From: Ruminococcaceae bacterium FB2012
GTDB taxonomy: Bacteria; Bacillota; Clostridia; Oscillospirales; Ruminococcaceae
Reading direction: 5' to 3'
Assembly: GCA_900104495.1 (NCBI GenBank)
Contig: FMXS01000010.1
Location: forward strand, 62,001 to 126,000
DNA length: 64,000 nt
A program made the translations under genes and the position numbers. Under the pieces are notes generated by a model that did no database searches, was not told the DNA's origin, and saw only the letters and a program-made list of their open reading frames with translations. Positions 27,455 through 36,900 of this stretch are shown one piece after another; the first letter of the stretch is position 1, and the number at the start of each line of letters is the position of its first letter.

Positions 27455-28381
27455 TTAAGATTTTGCCTTGATGAACTTTGCTACCTTTGATCCTATGCTC
27501 ACCGTGCTGCTGATCGCCACGGGATTGAGTTTGACGGAAGTCTCCAAGCCAAACATCTGCGCTATCCTCGGTACCTCCGTTGCAGACAGGCAGATGCCCA
27601 CCGCAAGCAGAGCATGCTGGGTGTAGGTAAGCAATCCCAGGTAGAGGATTATCGTCTGTAGAAACGCCGTGACGCAGGTCGCAATGACTTGTTTGCACCA
27701 ATTCGTGAAGCCATCCACATATCCTCTCGGTACGCTGAACATATACAGGCTTCCGATAGCAATCTGACAGAGTATTATTCCGCCGCGCTTTATGTTGGCA
27801 AATATAACCTTGATCGTGCAGTAGCCGAAAAGTATTATGAAGAACAGGCTGAACAGCGATACATCAGATGCGAGTGCAACAATGACCTCTAATCCGGTAT
27901 CGGCAACCGAGGACGATGTCCCCGTGATGAATACGCCGAGCAGATCGTTTGAGAACGACCCCTGCAAGCCTACGCACAGCTCATACAGCTTCGTCGGTAT
28001 CACTGTGAACAGCGATGCTGCCATGAAGCCTTTCAGTATGTTAAGACATGTATTCTTGATGTTGGCGCTGCCGTTCTCGTAGGCCACCGCCGTGTCAAAT
28101 ATAGCCACAAGCATACCTACCACGAACAGCATAAATCCAAGCGACCTGAACAAAGTTACGAAAGCCTGCACCCAGCCGAGGTAAAAAATATCTGCTGTGG
28201 TCTCATTTATAAACTCAAAGAGGTCTGCGACCGCGCCGTAGATGGTATTGAACAGCCACTCAAACATTTGGTCCCATATCACATCGGTCACGGCTCCGGC
28301 TACAGCTCCGATGGTGTGATCCCACACCCAGCTTATACCGTCACCGATTGCGCCGATAACATCTCCAATGAATTCAAACAT
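27455..28381 (-). CDS. VirB6/TrbL-like polytopic channel protein
   Basis: 308 residues with at least five hydrophobic helices (about 68-95, 115-140, 165-200, 235-260, 262-285). An N-terminal amphipathic glycine-rich region (MFEFIGDVIGAIGDGISWVW) precedes them. Size, topology and place next to VirD4 match the VirB6/TrbL-type (DUF6045-like) membrane proteins of clostridial ICEs. It shares one base with the wHTH gene upstream (TGATG). Confidence 0.7.
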   Translation of the reverse strand: MFEFIGDVIGAIGDGISWVWDHTIGAVAGAVTDVIWDQMFEWLFNTIYGAVADLFEFINETTADIFYLGWVQAFVTLFRSLGFMLFVVGMLVAIFDTAVAYENGSANIKNTCLNILKGFMAASLFTVIPTKLYELCVGLQGSFSNDLLGVFITGTSSSVADTGLEVIVALASDVSLFSLFFIILFGYCTIKVIFANIKRGGIILCQIAIGSLYMFSVPRGYVDGFTNWCKQVIATCVTAFLQTIILYLGLLTYTQHALLAVGICLSATEVPRIAQMFGLETSVKLNPVAISSTVSIGSKVAKFIKAKS

Positions 28382-28671
28382 CAGCGGCCACCCCCTTTCG
28401 TTATCTCACCCTTGATCCTGTAAAGTGAAGTCCTTCTTGCACCGTTTGCATGAAAGCGGTGAGTGCGTGTTATGAGACCGTTCCTTTCAAGATCGTTCAG
28501 AGCTTTGAACACCGTGCTTTTACACAGCGATATATCCTGTGCTATCGTTCCGACTGCAGGGAAACACTCACCTCTGCGGTTTGCGCATCGGCATAGATAA
28601 CAGAACACAGCCACAGCACGGTGCGGAAGCCCCATATCATATATTCTTCTTGGCTGTATCAATTCATCCAC
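28381..28671 (-). CDS. winged helix-turn-helix protein
   Basis: About 96 residues from GTG, or 93 from TTG at 28662, which has better spacing from GGGGGTGG. The core (HRAVAVFCYLCRCANRRGECFPAVGTIAQDISLCKSTVFKALNDLERNGLI) is the wHTH of phage/plasmid replication and regulator proteins. It sits between VirD4 and VirB6 genes with overlaps on both sides, so it could regulate this operon or act in replication. Confidence 0.7.
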   Translation of the reverse strand: MDELIQPRRIYDMGLPHRAVAVFCYLCRCANRRGECFPAVGTIAQDISLCKSTVFKALNDLERNGLITRTHRFHANGARRTSLYRIKGEITKGGGR

Positions 28672-30490
28672 CCCCGGTCTTTAATATCATTTTCTTCTTT
28701 GTCATTCTTTCATCTCCTTCGTATGCTTCATCGGTATCTACCGTAAACTCGTATCCGTCATCGTCGGGCATTCGCTCGACCTTTTCACCTCTCGGTTGCG
28801 GTTTTGCCGAAGGATACTTCTCGGCAACAGCCTTGAAAAGCTCTTTTCGCTCCATGTAGTGTACGGGTCTTGCACCTCTGTCCTCATGGATGAAAGGCGC
28901 TCCAAATTCTATGCCCCACTTGAAGTAGAGCTTTAGCTTTGAAATCATAGGGTGCGTCCCGGTTTTCATAACGATGAACTGTCCTTTGGGCATTGATTTC
29001 AACTCGTCCACCGTCATTAGTGAACGCCCTATCATCTGCACCGTCCGTGATTTATCCTTCCCGAGACTTACATACCCCGACTGAACTGTCTGCTCGCCGA
29101 GAGCTTTTGACAGCACTTCTGCTGATTGTGAATTTGGAGCAAACCCTCCAAACACCGTTAGCTGCGTATTGTCGGTGATGATCTCCATGCCTTGCTTGCC
29201 ATAGGTCTGCTCAAGCTGTGCGAAGCTCTGGATTATTGCCACTATGGATATCTTTCGGCTTCGGCCTGCAGAGAACATCGCCTCGGCACCCTCTATCTTC
29301 GGAAAGGTGCCAAACTCGTCAAGGTAGAACATCACACGGTTAGGCAGGCTGCCGCCGTACTCATCTGCAATCACAAGTATCTCACGGTAGATCTGCTGTA
29401 TCAGCAGGCTGACCATGAAATACTTTGACTGATCTTCTTCGGGAAGAACGATAAATATCGCCGATTTTTCATGTACGAAACGCTCGGCATCTATCGCCGT
29501 GCCGAAGCAGAGTATCTGCTCCATCTCCGAATCAAGAAAGCTGTTGAGCCTTGAAAGCGCCGTTGACAGAACAGACCGCATTGCCTGATCCGATGAATTC
29601 AAAGCAGCACCCGCAAGCCATTTTGCTTTGTGATCGTTAGGGAGCCGCTTCATCAGCGTATGAAAATACAGACTGCTGTCCTTGCTGTTCGCTGGCTTGG
29701 CGATCAAGTCCTGAATCAGCTTGAACACCGATACGATGTGACGCTCTCCCGGATTACCGAACTCTGCAAGCAGCAGGATCGTTGATGACAACAAGCCCTC
29801 GGCTGCATCGTAGAAGAAAGCATTCTGACCGTAGTTTGCATTGCCGCCCTCCGAGCCGATGTTGATTATCGTTTTTGCTGTGATCTTCGCGTACTTTTCT
29901 GCTTTCGCTTTTGAAGCAAGGTCATCCCGGTTCTCGAGATATCTGTCCATGTAGTAATTCACAAGGTACAGTATGTTATCTTCATCGCTCTTGGTCGGGT
30001 TTCGCAGATCGAGCACCGATACGTTGTAGCCGTATTTGTCACGGGCAATCGAGCCGTAGTTCCTCGCTATATCGCCCTTCGTATCTGTCGATATAAACGA
30101 CATTCCCGAAGCACAGGCAAGCTCAAGGTTCGGATAGAGAAAATACGCTGTTTTGCCGACACCCGCAGCGCCGATCATAAGCGTATGAACATCTCCGGTA
30201 TCCACCAATGCAGTTGTAAGCTTGTCCCGCCCTTCGCAGGCAACAATCGTTCCCTGAACCTTTGGCAAATTCTTTCCCTGTCTCCAGAGCCGAGGTGCGA
30301 ATGGCAGAGAGGAAAAAGAGCGATGTATCTCGACCTTAGTCGCCCACCTCGCCGTTCCGTGCTGACCGTCCCCGACCTTTTTCGATTTGATGCTGTTGAT
30401 GCCCCGGCTATCGAGTATATTTACAACTATCACGAAAGCTATGAACACTACGGTCATTACCCCTATGATTATCATCTTCTTTTCATCCAA
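28664..30490 (-). CDS. VirD4/TraG-type coupling protein
   Basis: TTG start (LDEKKMIIIG) follows GAGGTGATAGC; 608 residues. One N-terminal membrane helix (about 6-25), Walker A GAAGVGKT (about 105-112), Walker B FYLDEFGTFPKI near 387-398, and the QSFAQLEQTYG and GGFAPNSQSAEVLSKALGEQT signatures of TraG/VirD4. It is the hexameric gate that recognises the relaxase and any protein substrates, and passes them to the channel. The acidic tail proteins in this element would be tested against it first. Confidence 0.92.
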   Translation of the reverse strand: MDEKKMIIIGVMTVVFIAFVIVVNILDSRGINSIKSKKVGDGQHGTARWATKVEIHRSFSSLPFAPRLWRQGKNLPKVQGTIVACEGRDKLTTALVDTGDVHTLMIGAAGVGKTAYFLYPNLELACASGMSFISTDTKGDIARNYGSIARDKYGYNVSVLDLRNPTKSDEDNILYLVNYYMDRYLENRDDLASKAKAEKYAKITAKTIINIGSEGGNANYGQNAFFYDAAEGLLSSTILLLAEFGNPGERHIVSVFKLIQDLIAKPANSKDSSLYFHTLMKRLPNDHKAKWLAGAALNSSDQAMRSVLSTALSRLNSFLDSEMEQILCFGTAIDAERFVHEKSAIFIVLPEEDQSKYFMVSLLIQQIYREILVIADEYGGSLPNRVMFYLDEFGTFPKIEGAEAMFSAGRSRKISIVAIIQSFAQLEQTYGKQGMEIITDNTQLTVFGGFAPNSQSAEVLSKALGEQTVQSGYVSLGKDKSRTVQMIGRSLMTVDELKSMPKGQFIVMKTGTHPMISKLKLYFKWGIEFGAPFIHEDRGARPVHYMERKELFKAVAEKYPSAKPQPRGEKVERMPDDDGYEFTVDTDEAYEGDERMTKKKMILKTGGG

Positions 30491-30566
30491 GCTATCACCT
30501 CAAATTCTTCTTTCTGCTATATATTTATTCCTTCATTTTAATCCTTCAAGATGTGTACTGAATACA

Positions 30567-31982
30567 CTACCCATATCCACTTGACAGATCATAGGAGTCC
30601 TCGTCCTGGCTTTCATCCGATTCGGAGACCTCCGGCTCCGATAATGATATGTCTGCTGTGAGCTTTACTGCGCTTTCGGCAAGCCTGAACAGCTTTTCTG
30701 CAGTGTTTATCTCCTGCTCCCTTGTCCTTGCGTAGAGCCCAAGGTCATGGGTGACCTCTTTCATACATCTGTTCAGATCATTGAGACGGCTTTGTCTGAA
30801 GCCCTTATCTGAATACGGCTTGTATTCGGCTTTCAGCTTGCTTCGGAGCTTCTCGAACATATCCCTTTCATTTTCCTCGCCGCGATGTCTGGACGCAAAA
30901 AAAGCCGAGCCTGCAAGCGCATACTCGGCGAGATATTCATACTGCTCGTTCTTGACTGTTGCCTGTAATCTCGACAGCAGACGCTCCGGGACACAGCGGT
31001 AAAAGCTCAGCTTATCGCCAATCTGCATCACGGCAGTCATCCTCTTGTATGGCTCCGCACGGATGAATTCCGCACCGTGCTTTGCCTTCAGATCCTCGTT
31101 GAAATCCTTATGCTCGGGAGTTACCCGATAGATATCGGTGTAGCCGTGTTCATTCAGAATGTCTTTGAGCCTGTATGCCGCATCTATCCCGCCCTCATCG
31201 TTGTCGGTGCAGAGATAAATGCGGTCAAGGTTCTTATGGCTTTCAAGTGCTTTCAGCACCGCCGACTCATAGACACCGTTCATTGCAATGTAGCTGTGTT
31301 TCTCCCAGCCCTGCTTATGCAGAGTTATGAAGGACAGCATATCTATCGGTGCTTCAAAGACGAACAGCTTGTTGCTTTCACCAAAGTGAGCGAAGCTGTA
31401 TTCCGTATCCGAACCCTCTATTGTTATTCTGAAAGTCTTGCCGAAAGTGCTTGTTGAACGCTTTGAGGCTTGCTTTGCCTCTCCATTTTCATCAAGCCCT
31501 ACGAACACCGCATTATGATGCTCCTTGTCCTCATAGAGTGTTTTTGCTTTAGCAAAGTGAGCAATAACGTCGGAGTCGATGAACCGCTGCTTGATAAGAT
31601 AGGCGAACACCCGGTGCATATCTTTGTTTGGCTCCGGAAGTTCAAACGGCTTCCTTTCTTTTCTTACGGTCGCTGCCTCTATATTCCTCTGCGGACATTT
31701 CGAGATACTCGTGCCGAGGAGTTCCTGTACGGCGGTGATGAAGTCCATACCGTAATAGTGTTTCATGAACAGTATCGCTCCGCCGCCGACCTGATTCTTA
31801 TGATCAAACCAGGTCGAGCCGTGGATCATGATGCTGTCATGCTTTCCGGCACCGTCGCTGTAAATCAGCTTGTACTCCCGTCCGGCTCTCTCAAGGCGTT
31901 CACCTCTCATCTGCAGGAACTGGACAAGGTCTGTGGTGTTGGCGGCTATCTTTTCTTCTTCCGTAAATGGTATGAATCTCAA
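30567..31982 (-). CDS. DUF3991/Toprim protein (primase-like)
   Basis: TTG start (LRFIPFTEEEK), 471 residues. The N-terminal zinc-less primase-like part (HDSIMIHGSTWFDHKNQVGGGAILFMKHYYGMDFITAVQELL) is the DUF3991 fold. The Toprim strand-loop (IYLCTDNDEGGIDAAYRL, about 257-275) has the DxD acidic pair. The C-terminal 130 residues are helical. Such proteins prime DNA synthesis on transferred strands. It ends in an acidic stretch (ESDESQDEDSYDLSSGYG) that only loosely resembles the shared tail. Confidence 0.8.
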   Translation of the reverse strand: MRFIPFTEEEKIAANTTDLVQFLQMRGERLERAGREYKLIYSDGAGKHDSIMIHGSTWFDHKNQVGGGAILFMKHYYGMDFITAVQELLGTSISKCPQRNIEAATVRKERKPFELPEPNKDMHRVFAYLIKQRFIDSDVIAHFAKAKTLYEDKEHHNAVFVGLDENGEAKQASKRSTSTFGKTFRITIEGSDTEYSFAHFGESNKLFVFEAPIDMLSFITLHKQGWEKHSYIAMNGVYESAVLKALESHKNLDRIYLCTDNDEGGIDAAYRLKDILNEHGYTDIYRVTPEHKDFNEDLKAKHGAEFIRAEPYKRMTAVMQIGDKLSFYRCVPERLLSRLQATVKNEQYEYLAEYALAGSAFFASRHRGEENERDMFEKLRSKLKAEYKPYSDKGFRQSRLNDLNRCMKEVTHDLGLYARTREQEINTAEKLFRLAESAVKLTADISLSEPEVSESDESQDEDSYDLSSGYG

Positions 31983-31993
31983 ATGACCACCGC

Positions 31994-32275
31994 CTATTCA
32001 AGCAAGGTCGGGGAGAATTCGTGCTTGACACGGTCTGCGACTTCAGCACGTTTGGCATCGTTGAAACGATCCATACCGCCTACAAGATATCCCGTTATTC
32101 TGCGGATCCTTTCAAAGGGCGGCTCATCGTAATATGTCGTTATATCCACATACTCGCCGTCCACCTCGATGACCATACGGTTCATCTTCCGGTCGGGATA
32201 TTTCTCACGGATATATTTTTCGTAGCAGCGTATTTCTTCCATAGGGAGCTCTGCACCCTTAACTGTGATCTTCAT
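31994..32275 (-). CDS. small protein resembling the NrdD C-terminal end
   Basis: 93 residues, start after GGGGTGAG. The second half (IRRITGYLVGGMDRFNDAKRAEVADRVKH) strongly recalls the tail of anaerobic ribonucleotide reductase NrdD, where RxTGYL and RFNxAKxxEVxxRVKH are conserved, but the NrdD glycyl loop and the zinc cysteines are absent. Similar small proteins occur in clostridial ICEs and are often misnamed as the reductase. It cannot be an enzyme alone; perhaps a regulator or decoy. Low functional certainty. Confidence 0.55.
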   Translation of the reverse strand: MKITVKGAELPMEEIRCYEKYIREKYPDRKMNRMVIEVDGEYVDITTYYDEPPFERIRRITGYLVGGMDRFNDAKRAEVADRVKHEFSPTLLE

Positions 32276-32286
32276 ACACTCACCCC

Positions 32287-32988
32287 TTAATACTCAACGT
32301 TATCGGCCAGCTTCTTCAGCAGAGAAACAAAGCCCTGCCTGTCCATCATATCTGCGGAGATAAAGCTGCCGGAGATCAGCGTGAGCTTATTCTCCTTGAC
32401 GATAACAACAGTTTCGGCATATCCGTAATGACTGCCTTTGCTGTCGGTCTTTTGGATAGAGCAGCTCCGGCTGTACTTACCCTTTGAGACTACCACCGTC
32501 ATGGTGCTGTTCTCGGAGATCATATTCTCGGCGGTCACACCGTCGAGGGCATCTACCGTATAGCTGTGATAGTTATCTCCGAAGGTCGTGAGAATGTAGC
32601 TGAGACTGTACCCAAGCTGTGCCTTTGACATATCGATGCTCATAACATCGACAGTTCCGGTGCCGCTTTTGCTCTTGACCGCAAGCTTCTGCTGATTGGA
32701 GGTCTTTTCGGCTGTGATCTCAAAACTGCTGTCCTTTGTTGCCGTTTTCACAAGTGCATCGGTATCGCCGAAGCTGATATTCTGCCCCCAGAACTCTGCG
32801 ATAAAGGTATCCTTGCGGAGTTTTTCACGAGCCTGAGTTTCCTCGGGAGTGGCATATTCCTCGGCCTCCGATTCGGCGGCGGTGGTGACAGTTGTGGTCG
32901 TTACGGTGTTCTGCACAGGACCGATATTACCGCAACTTGATAGAATTATTGCCGACAATACGGCTGCAATTATCATTGTTTTTCTCAT
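32287..32988 (-). CDS. lipoprotein of the transfer operon
   Basis: The ATG at 32988 (MRKTMIIAAVLSAIILSSCGN) gives a lipoprotein signal with lipobox LSSC; 233 residues. A Thr/Glu-rich spacer follows, then a beta-rich domain (residues 70-230) without known motif. It would sit on the outer face of the membrane near the conjugation channel. Confidence 0.65.
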   Translation of the reverse strand: MRKTMIIAAVLSAIILSSCGNIGPVQNTVTTTTVTTAAESEAEEYATPEETQAREKLRKDTFIAEFWGQNISFGDTDALVKTATKDSSFEITAEKTSNQQKLAVKSKSGTGTVDVMSIDMSKAQLGYSLSYILTTFGDNYHSYTVDALDGVTAENMISENSTMTVVVSKGKYSRSCSIQKTDSKGSHYGYAETVVIVKENKLTLISGSFISADMMDRQGFVSLLKKLADNVEY

Positions 32989-33004
32989 AGTATTTATCCT
33001 TCTT

Positions 33005-33424
33005 TCACATTTCAAAATCTTCAGACTCGGCTTCATCCTGTTCGATAAAGCTGTCAAGGTACCCGTTAACAGTTTCGCTTATTGCAGCATAGGATGCAGC
33101 GTTAAGACTCATGCCGTACCAGTCGTAATCACCTTTTGAGTAGCCGCAAATATGCGGAGAGATCTTTTCTCCGTAATTCGTCTGCTTCTTTCCGAGTATA
33201 TCCTCGAAGGTCACCACCTGTGAATCAACAACGCCCTCGCTTCGGTTCATGACCTTGATCTTAAGCCGGTCGTAGTGATCTGCCATAATACCCGTAGATA
33301 TCTCAAGCTTTCCAGTCATGCCGCCGTCCATACGAAAAGTACAGGCTTTGCCGATATACTTCGGGAAATGGATGTTATCGCATTTCTTTACTATTTTTCT
33401 GAGTTCCGATTCAAAAAAGTTCAT
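33005..33424 (-). CDS. unrecognised ICE protein with acidic C-terminal tag
   Basis: 139 residues, no signal or membrane segment. It has a beta-rich N-terminal half (ACTFRMDGGMTGKLEISTGIMADHYDRLKIKVMNRSEG) and ends EQDEAESEDFEM, one of the clearest versions of the shared tail. It lies between the pilin-type gene terminator and the lipoprotein gene. Confidence 0.55.
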   Translation of the reverse strand: MNFFESELRKIVKKCDNIHFPKYIGKACTFRMDGGMTGKLEISTGIMADHYDRLKIKVMNRSEGVVDSQVVTFEDILGKKQTNYGEKISPHICGYSKGDYDWYGMSLNAASYAAISETVNGYLDSFIEQDEAESEDFEM

Positions 33425-33448
33425 GGTATCACCCTTTCAAAAATATAT

Positions 33449-33474
33449 GGAGAGCCCGTATCTGCGGGCTCTCC
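33449..33474 (-). terminator. intrinsic terminator after the pilin gene
   Basis: GGAGAGCCCG and CGGGCTCTCC form a perfect 10-bp stem followed on the minus strand by ATATATTTTTG. It lies right after the VirB2-like gene and before the remaining transfer genes. Confidence 0.75.
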
Positions 33475-33481
33475 TGAGTTG

Positions 33482-33811
33482 TTAAACGATATTCCAGATG
33501 TACAGCGGACAAGTGAGTGTAAAGATAAGACCGCCGAAAATGATCGCTATCGGTGTCCATTCCATCTGACCGTGCTTACGGTAATCAAGATATGCGCCGC
33601 CGATCTTAACAAACAGCAGTATCGCCAGCAGTATGTCAAGACACGGAAATACAACGTTATCCACGATATTCACGATCTGCTGTCTTGCAGTAGACCAGGT
33701 GCTTGTTACAGCACCCGCTACATCTCCGGCGGCAAAGGCCGTAACGGACATCGCAAGCATAGCTCCTACAGCCAGTCCCGCCGCCGAAACAAATCTCATT
33801 ATCTTCTTCAT
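33482..33811 (-). CDS. VirB2/TrbC-like pilin or pilin-like membrane protein
   Basis: The ATG at 33811 (MKKIMRFVSAAGLAVGAM) is preferred; 109 residues. A cleavable signal ends in TAFA, then a short region and two membrane helices (PCLDILLAILLFVKIGGAYL and IAIIFGGLIFTLTCPLYIW), the VirB2 layout. Its position beside a terminator would let it be made at a different level from the other channel genes. Confidence 0.7.
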   Translation of the reverse strand: MKKIMRFVSAAGLAVGAMLAMSVTAFAAGDVAGAVTSTWSTARQQIVNIVDNVVFPCLDILLAILLFVKIGGAYLDYRKHGQMEWTPIAIIFGGLIFTLTCPLYIWNIV

Positions 33812-33828
33812 TCGCATCATTCCTTTCC

Positions 33829-33951
33829 TTAGATTTTCATAGCTTTCCAATTAACATCCCGAAAAGCCCCTGTGTGATTAAGGTACAGCAACAGCCCCAA
33901 AAGGGCAGCCGCAGCGAGAACTGCAGCTATAGTTATTACCCTCTTGCGCAT
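33829..33951 (-). CDS. 40-residue single-pass membrane peptide
   Basis: The frame ATG 33951 to TAA 33829 codes for MRKRVITIAAVLAAAALLG, then LLLYLNHTGAFRDVNWKAM. It has a basic start, one membrane helix of about 20 residues and a short polar tail. AAGG lies 9 bases upstream. It fills the space between the giant surface protein (one-base gap) and the pilin gene (17-base gap), so it is very likely translated. No family recognised; a pilin chaperone or channel helper is possible. Confidence 0.6.
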   Translation of the reverse strand: MRKRVITIAAVLAAAALLGLLLYLNHTGAFRDVNWKAMKI

Positions 33952-33952
33952 A

Positions 33953-36900
33953 TTACTTTACCTTTTTTCTTGTAGCTATCAGCAGGATAGCTCCGATAGC
34001 GAGTGCTGCGAGAGCAAATCCGACACCGCTATCGTTAGCCTCTGCTCCGGTCTTGGGAGGCTTGGAGGGAGGCGTTTCGGGTGTGGGTGTGTCATACATA
34101 ACGACCTCGGTCACGTTACCATTTTCATCGACTGTGAACCTGACATCGTTGGCTAACTCATAACCGTTGGGTGCTGTGATCTCACGGAGGATGTATTCCT
34201 TCCCGGCGATCAGCTTGCCCTCGACATAGTGAGGCTCTGTAGTGGATACCCATTCCTCAACGATCTCACCGTTCTCATCAATGATCTGGAGGTTAGCTCC
34301 GGGGAGTTCCTCATCGGTGGTGATATCTTTCTTGCTGATTTTGACTTTGGTCGTATCGTCCTTCATCGTGATCGCATCGATCTCACCTGTCTCGGAGACA
34401 GTAAACTCGATATCTGCGGCTACCACATAACCGTCTGGAGCAGATTCCTCATGCAGAGTGTATTTATCCCCCGCAGTCAGCTTGCCTACGATCTCGTGTG
34501 CTTCCTCAGTGGATACCCACTCATCGATCAGATTTCCTTCTTCATCGAACAGCTTCATAGAAGCGCCGGGAATCTCCTTGTCGCCTGTGATATCGGTCTT
34601 GGTGATGTGTACCTTTGTGGTATCATCTACCATGTTGATCTCATCAACGCTGCCGTCCTTAGATACCGTAAACTCAATATCTGCGGCTACAACATATCCG
34701 TCCGGAGCGCTGACCTCGTGCAGAGTGTAGGTCTCGCCTGCAGTCAGGATGCCGTCAAGATAATGCCTTTCAGCCGTTGTAGTCCACTCGTCTATGACCT
34801 TACCGTCCTTGTCGATGATCTGCAGTACAGCACCGATGAGTTCTTCGGGAACAGTTTCGGCAGGCTTCGAGGCTTCTTCCACATACTTTAGGAAGTCCTT
34901 GTATGCCAGTGAGAGTGCGTGAACTCTGCCGTCATTCTTCATTTCGAGCAGTGTGCCGATATCCTCGAGGTTAATGGGCATACCGACGATTGCATTTTCG
35001 AGGTATTCCTGGTCTACTTTTCCTGCAAGCTTATCAAGATAGATCTGATGGATCTTTTCGGGAGTAAAGCCTATCTTTATGAGAAGGTCATATACTTCCT
35101 GTGCATCTTTATCCGTGTTGAACTCGGAGAATGATTTGATCTCCGGCTTCTTCTCCACGATGACTGCTGTCTTGCTGATCTCGACCTTTGTGGTATCATC
35201 CTTCATGGTGACCACATCGATCTCGCCTTTCTCTGATACCGTGAAGACAATATCAGCCGCAATGACGTAACCGTCGGGAGCAGATTCCTCATGCAGGGTG
35301 TACTTGTCGCCTGCTTTCAGCCTGCCGTTGATCTCATGTGCCTCATCGGTAGAAGTCCATTCCTCAACAATGTTTCCATCGCTATCGAACAGCTTCATCT
35401 CGGCACCTTCGACCTCTTTGTCACCTGAAATATCTGTCTTGGTGATAGAAGTCTTTGTGGTATCATCGACCATTACTATCGTGGGATTTCCGCTGTCATC
35501 GGATGCTGTTGCCTCAACACCGTTTACTGTAACAACGCCGTACTCATCAACGCTGAAGCTGATGTCTGTTGCGATGACATATCCGGTGGGAGCAGCGATT
35601 TCCTTAAGAGTGTAATCTCCTGCCTTGAGCTTGGTTACAGTATGATTTTTCTTAGTGGATTTCCACTTGTCGATGACGTTGCCGTCCTTGTCCACAAGCT
35701 GCATCCTTGCTCCGGGCAGCTCGTTTCCGTACACATCCTGCTTGGATACATCCACATCAATGGAATCATTTTCTGCTTTGATCTCGATGACCTGCTCGTT
35801 CTTGCTGATCTTTACCTTGTAGATCTTGTCAGACAGCTTGTAGCCATCGGGTGCCTTGATCTCCTTGACTAAATAATCACCGTAGGCGATTCCATCAAAA
35901 CTGAAATTACCCTTGCTGTCGGAAGTTGCAGTCATCAGCGCTCTTGCCTCTGTGAACTTCTTTTCCTTCGCCTTGAAAAGACCGAACAGAGCATTCTCGA
36001 GAGGCTCGTCATTCTTGCCCACCTTTATGCCCTTTACAGAGCCGCGCTTGATGTTGTTTTCAAAAGTGCCGCAGTCGATCTCAACAGTTTTGATCTCCTG
36101 TCCTGCGTAGCTGTAGGTCACGGGATATTTCTCGCCGTTGATGACATAATGCTCATCGGTGGACAGCTCCTGAACATAGTACTTGCCGAAGGGTATCATT
36201 TTGTCGAAGGTGGCTGTCTGATCGGCCTCGAGTGCGATCTCGCTGATAAGATAATCGGGAGGCAGCACCTTGCCGTCAACACAGTACATCTTCTCTGCAG
36301 AGAAGAGTCCGAAGGTGACCTTCTTGAACTCGTCATTATTTCCGATACCGAACAGTTCGTCCTTTTCCATGAACTTGGTCAGGTGTATCTTCACACGCTG
36401 ATAGTGGTTGAAGAACTCAGCCTTTGCACCGTCATTTACAGTTACGTTCTGACCTGCATAGGTTAGCTCAACAGTCTGAGGCTCGCTGTTCAGAACATAT
36501 CCGAAGGGGGCTTCGACCTCGGTAACAATATATTTGCCGAGATACAGCGGCTCGCTTGTTGCGCAACCGTCCTCACCGGAAATCATAACAGCTGCAAGGT
36601 CTCCCTTGCCGAGTCTTTTGGTGCCGTCTGCTGTCACTATATCCTCTGCGGCTCTAACCTCGAACTTGGCTCCTGAGAGCTTTCCGATACCAAAACCGTC
36701 TTTAGGAGCATTTTCCTGCGGGGATTTTACAAAGCCTATGAAGACTTCGCCGTACTTCTCAACGCTGATCGTACCCTTCTGCGGGGTATCCTTCTTTGTG
36801 AGGAGAACTACATTTACCGCGTTCTCAATAGTGGAATTCGCTCTTGTTACCTTGAAAGTCACGGGAGTGCTGTCAAGCACATATCCCTCGGGAGCCTGCA

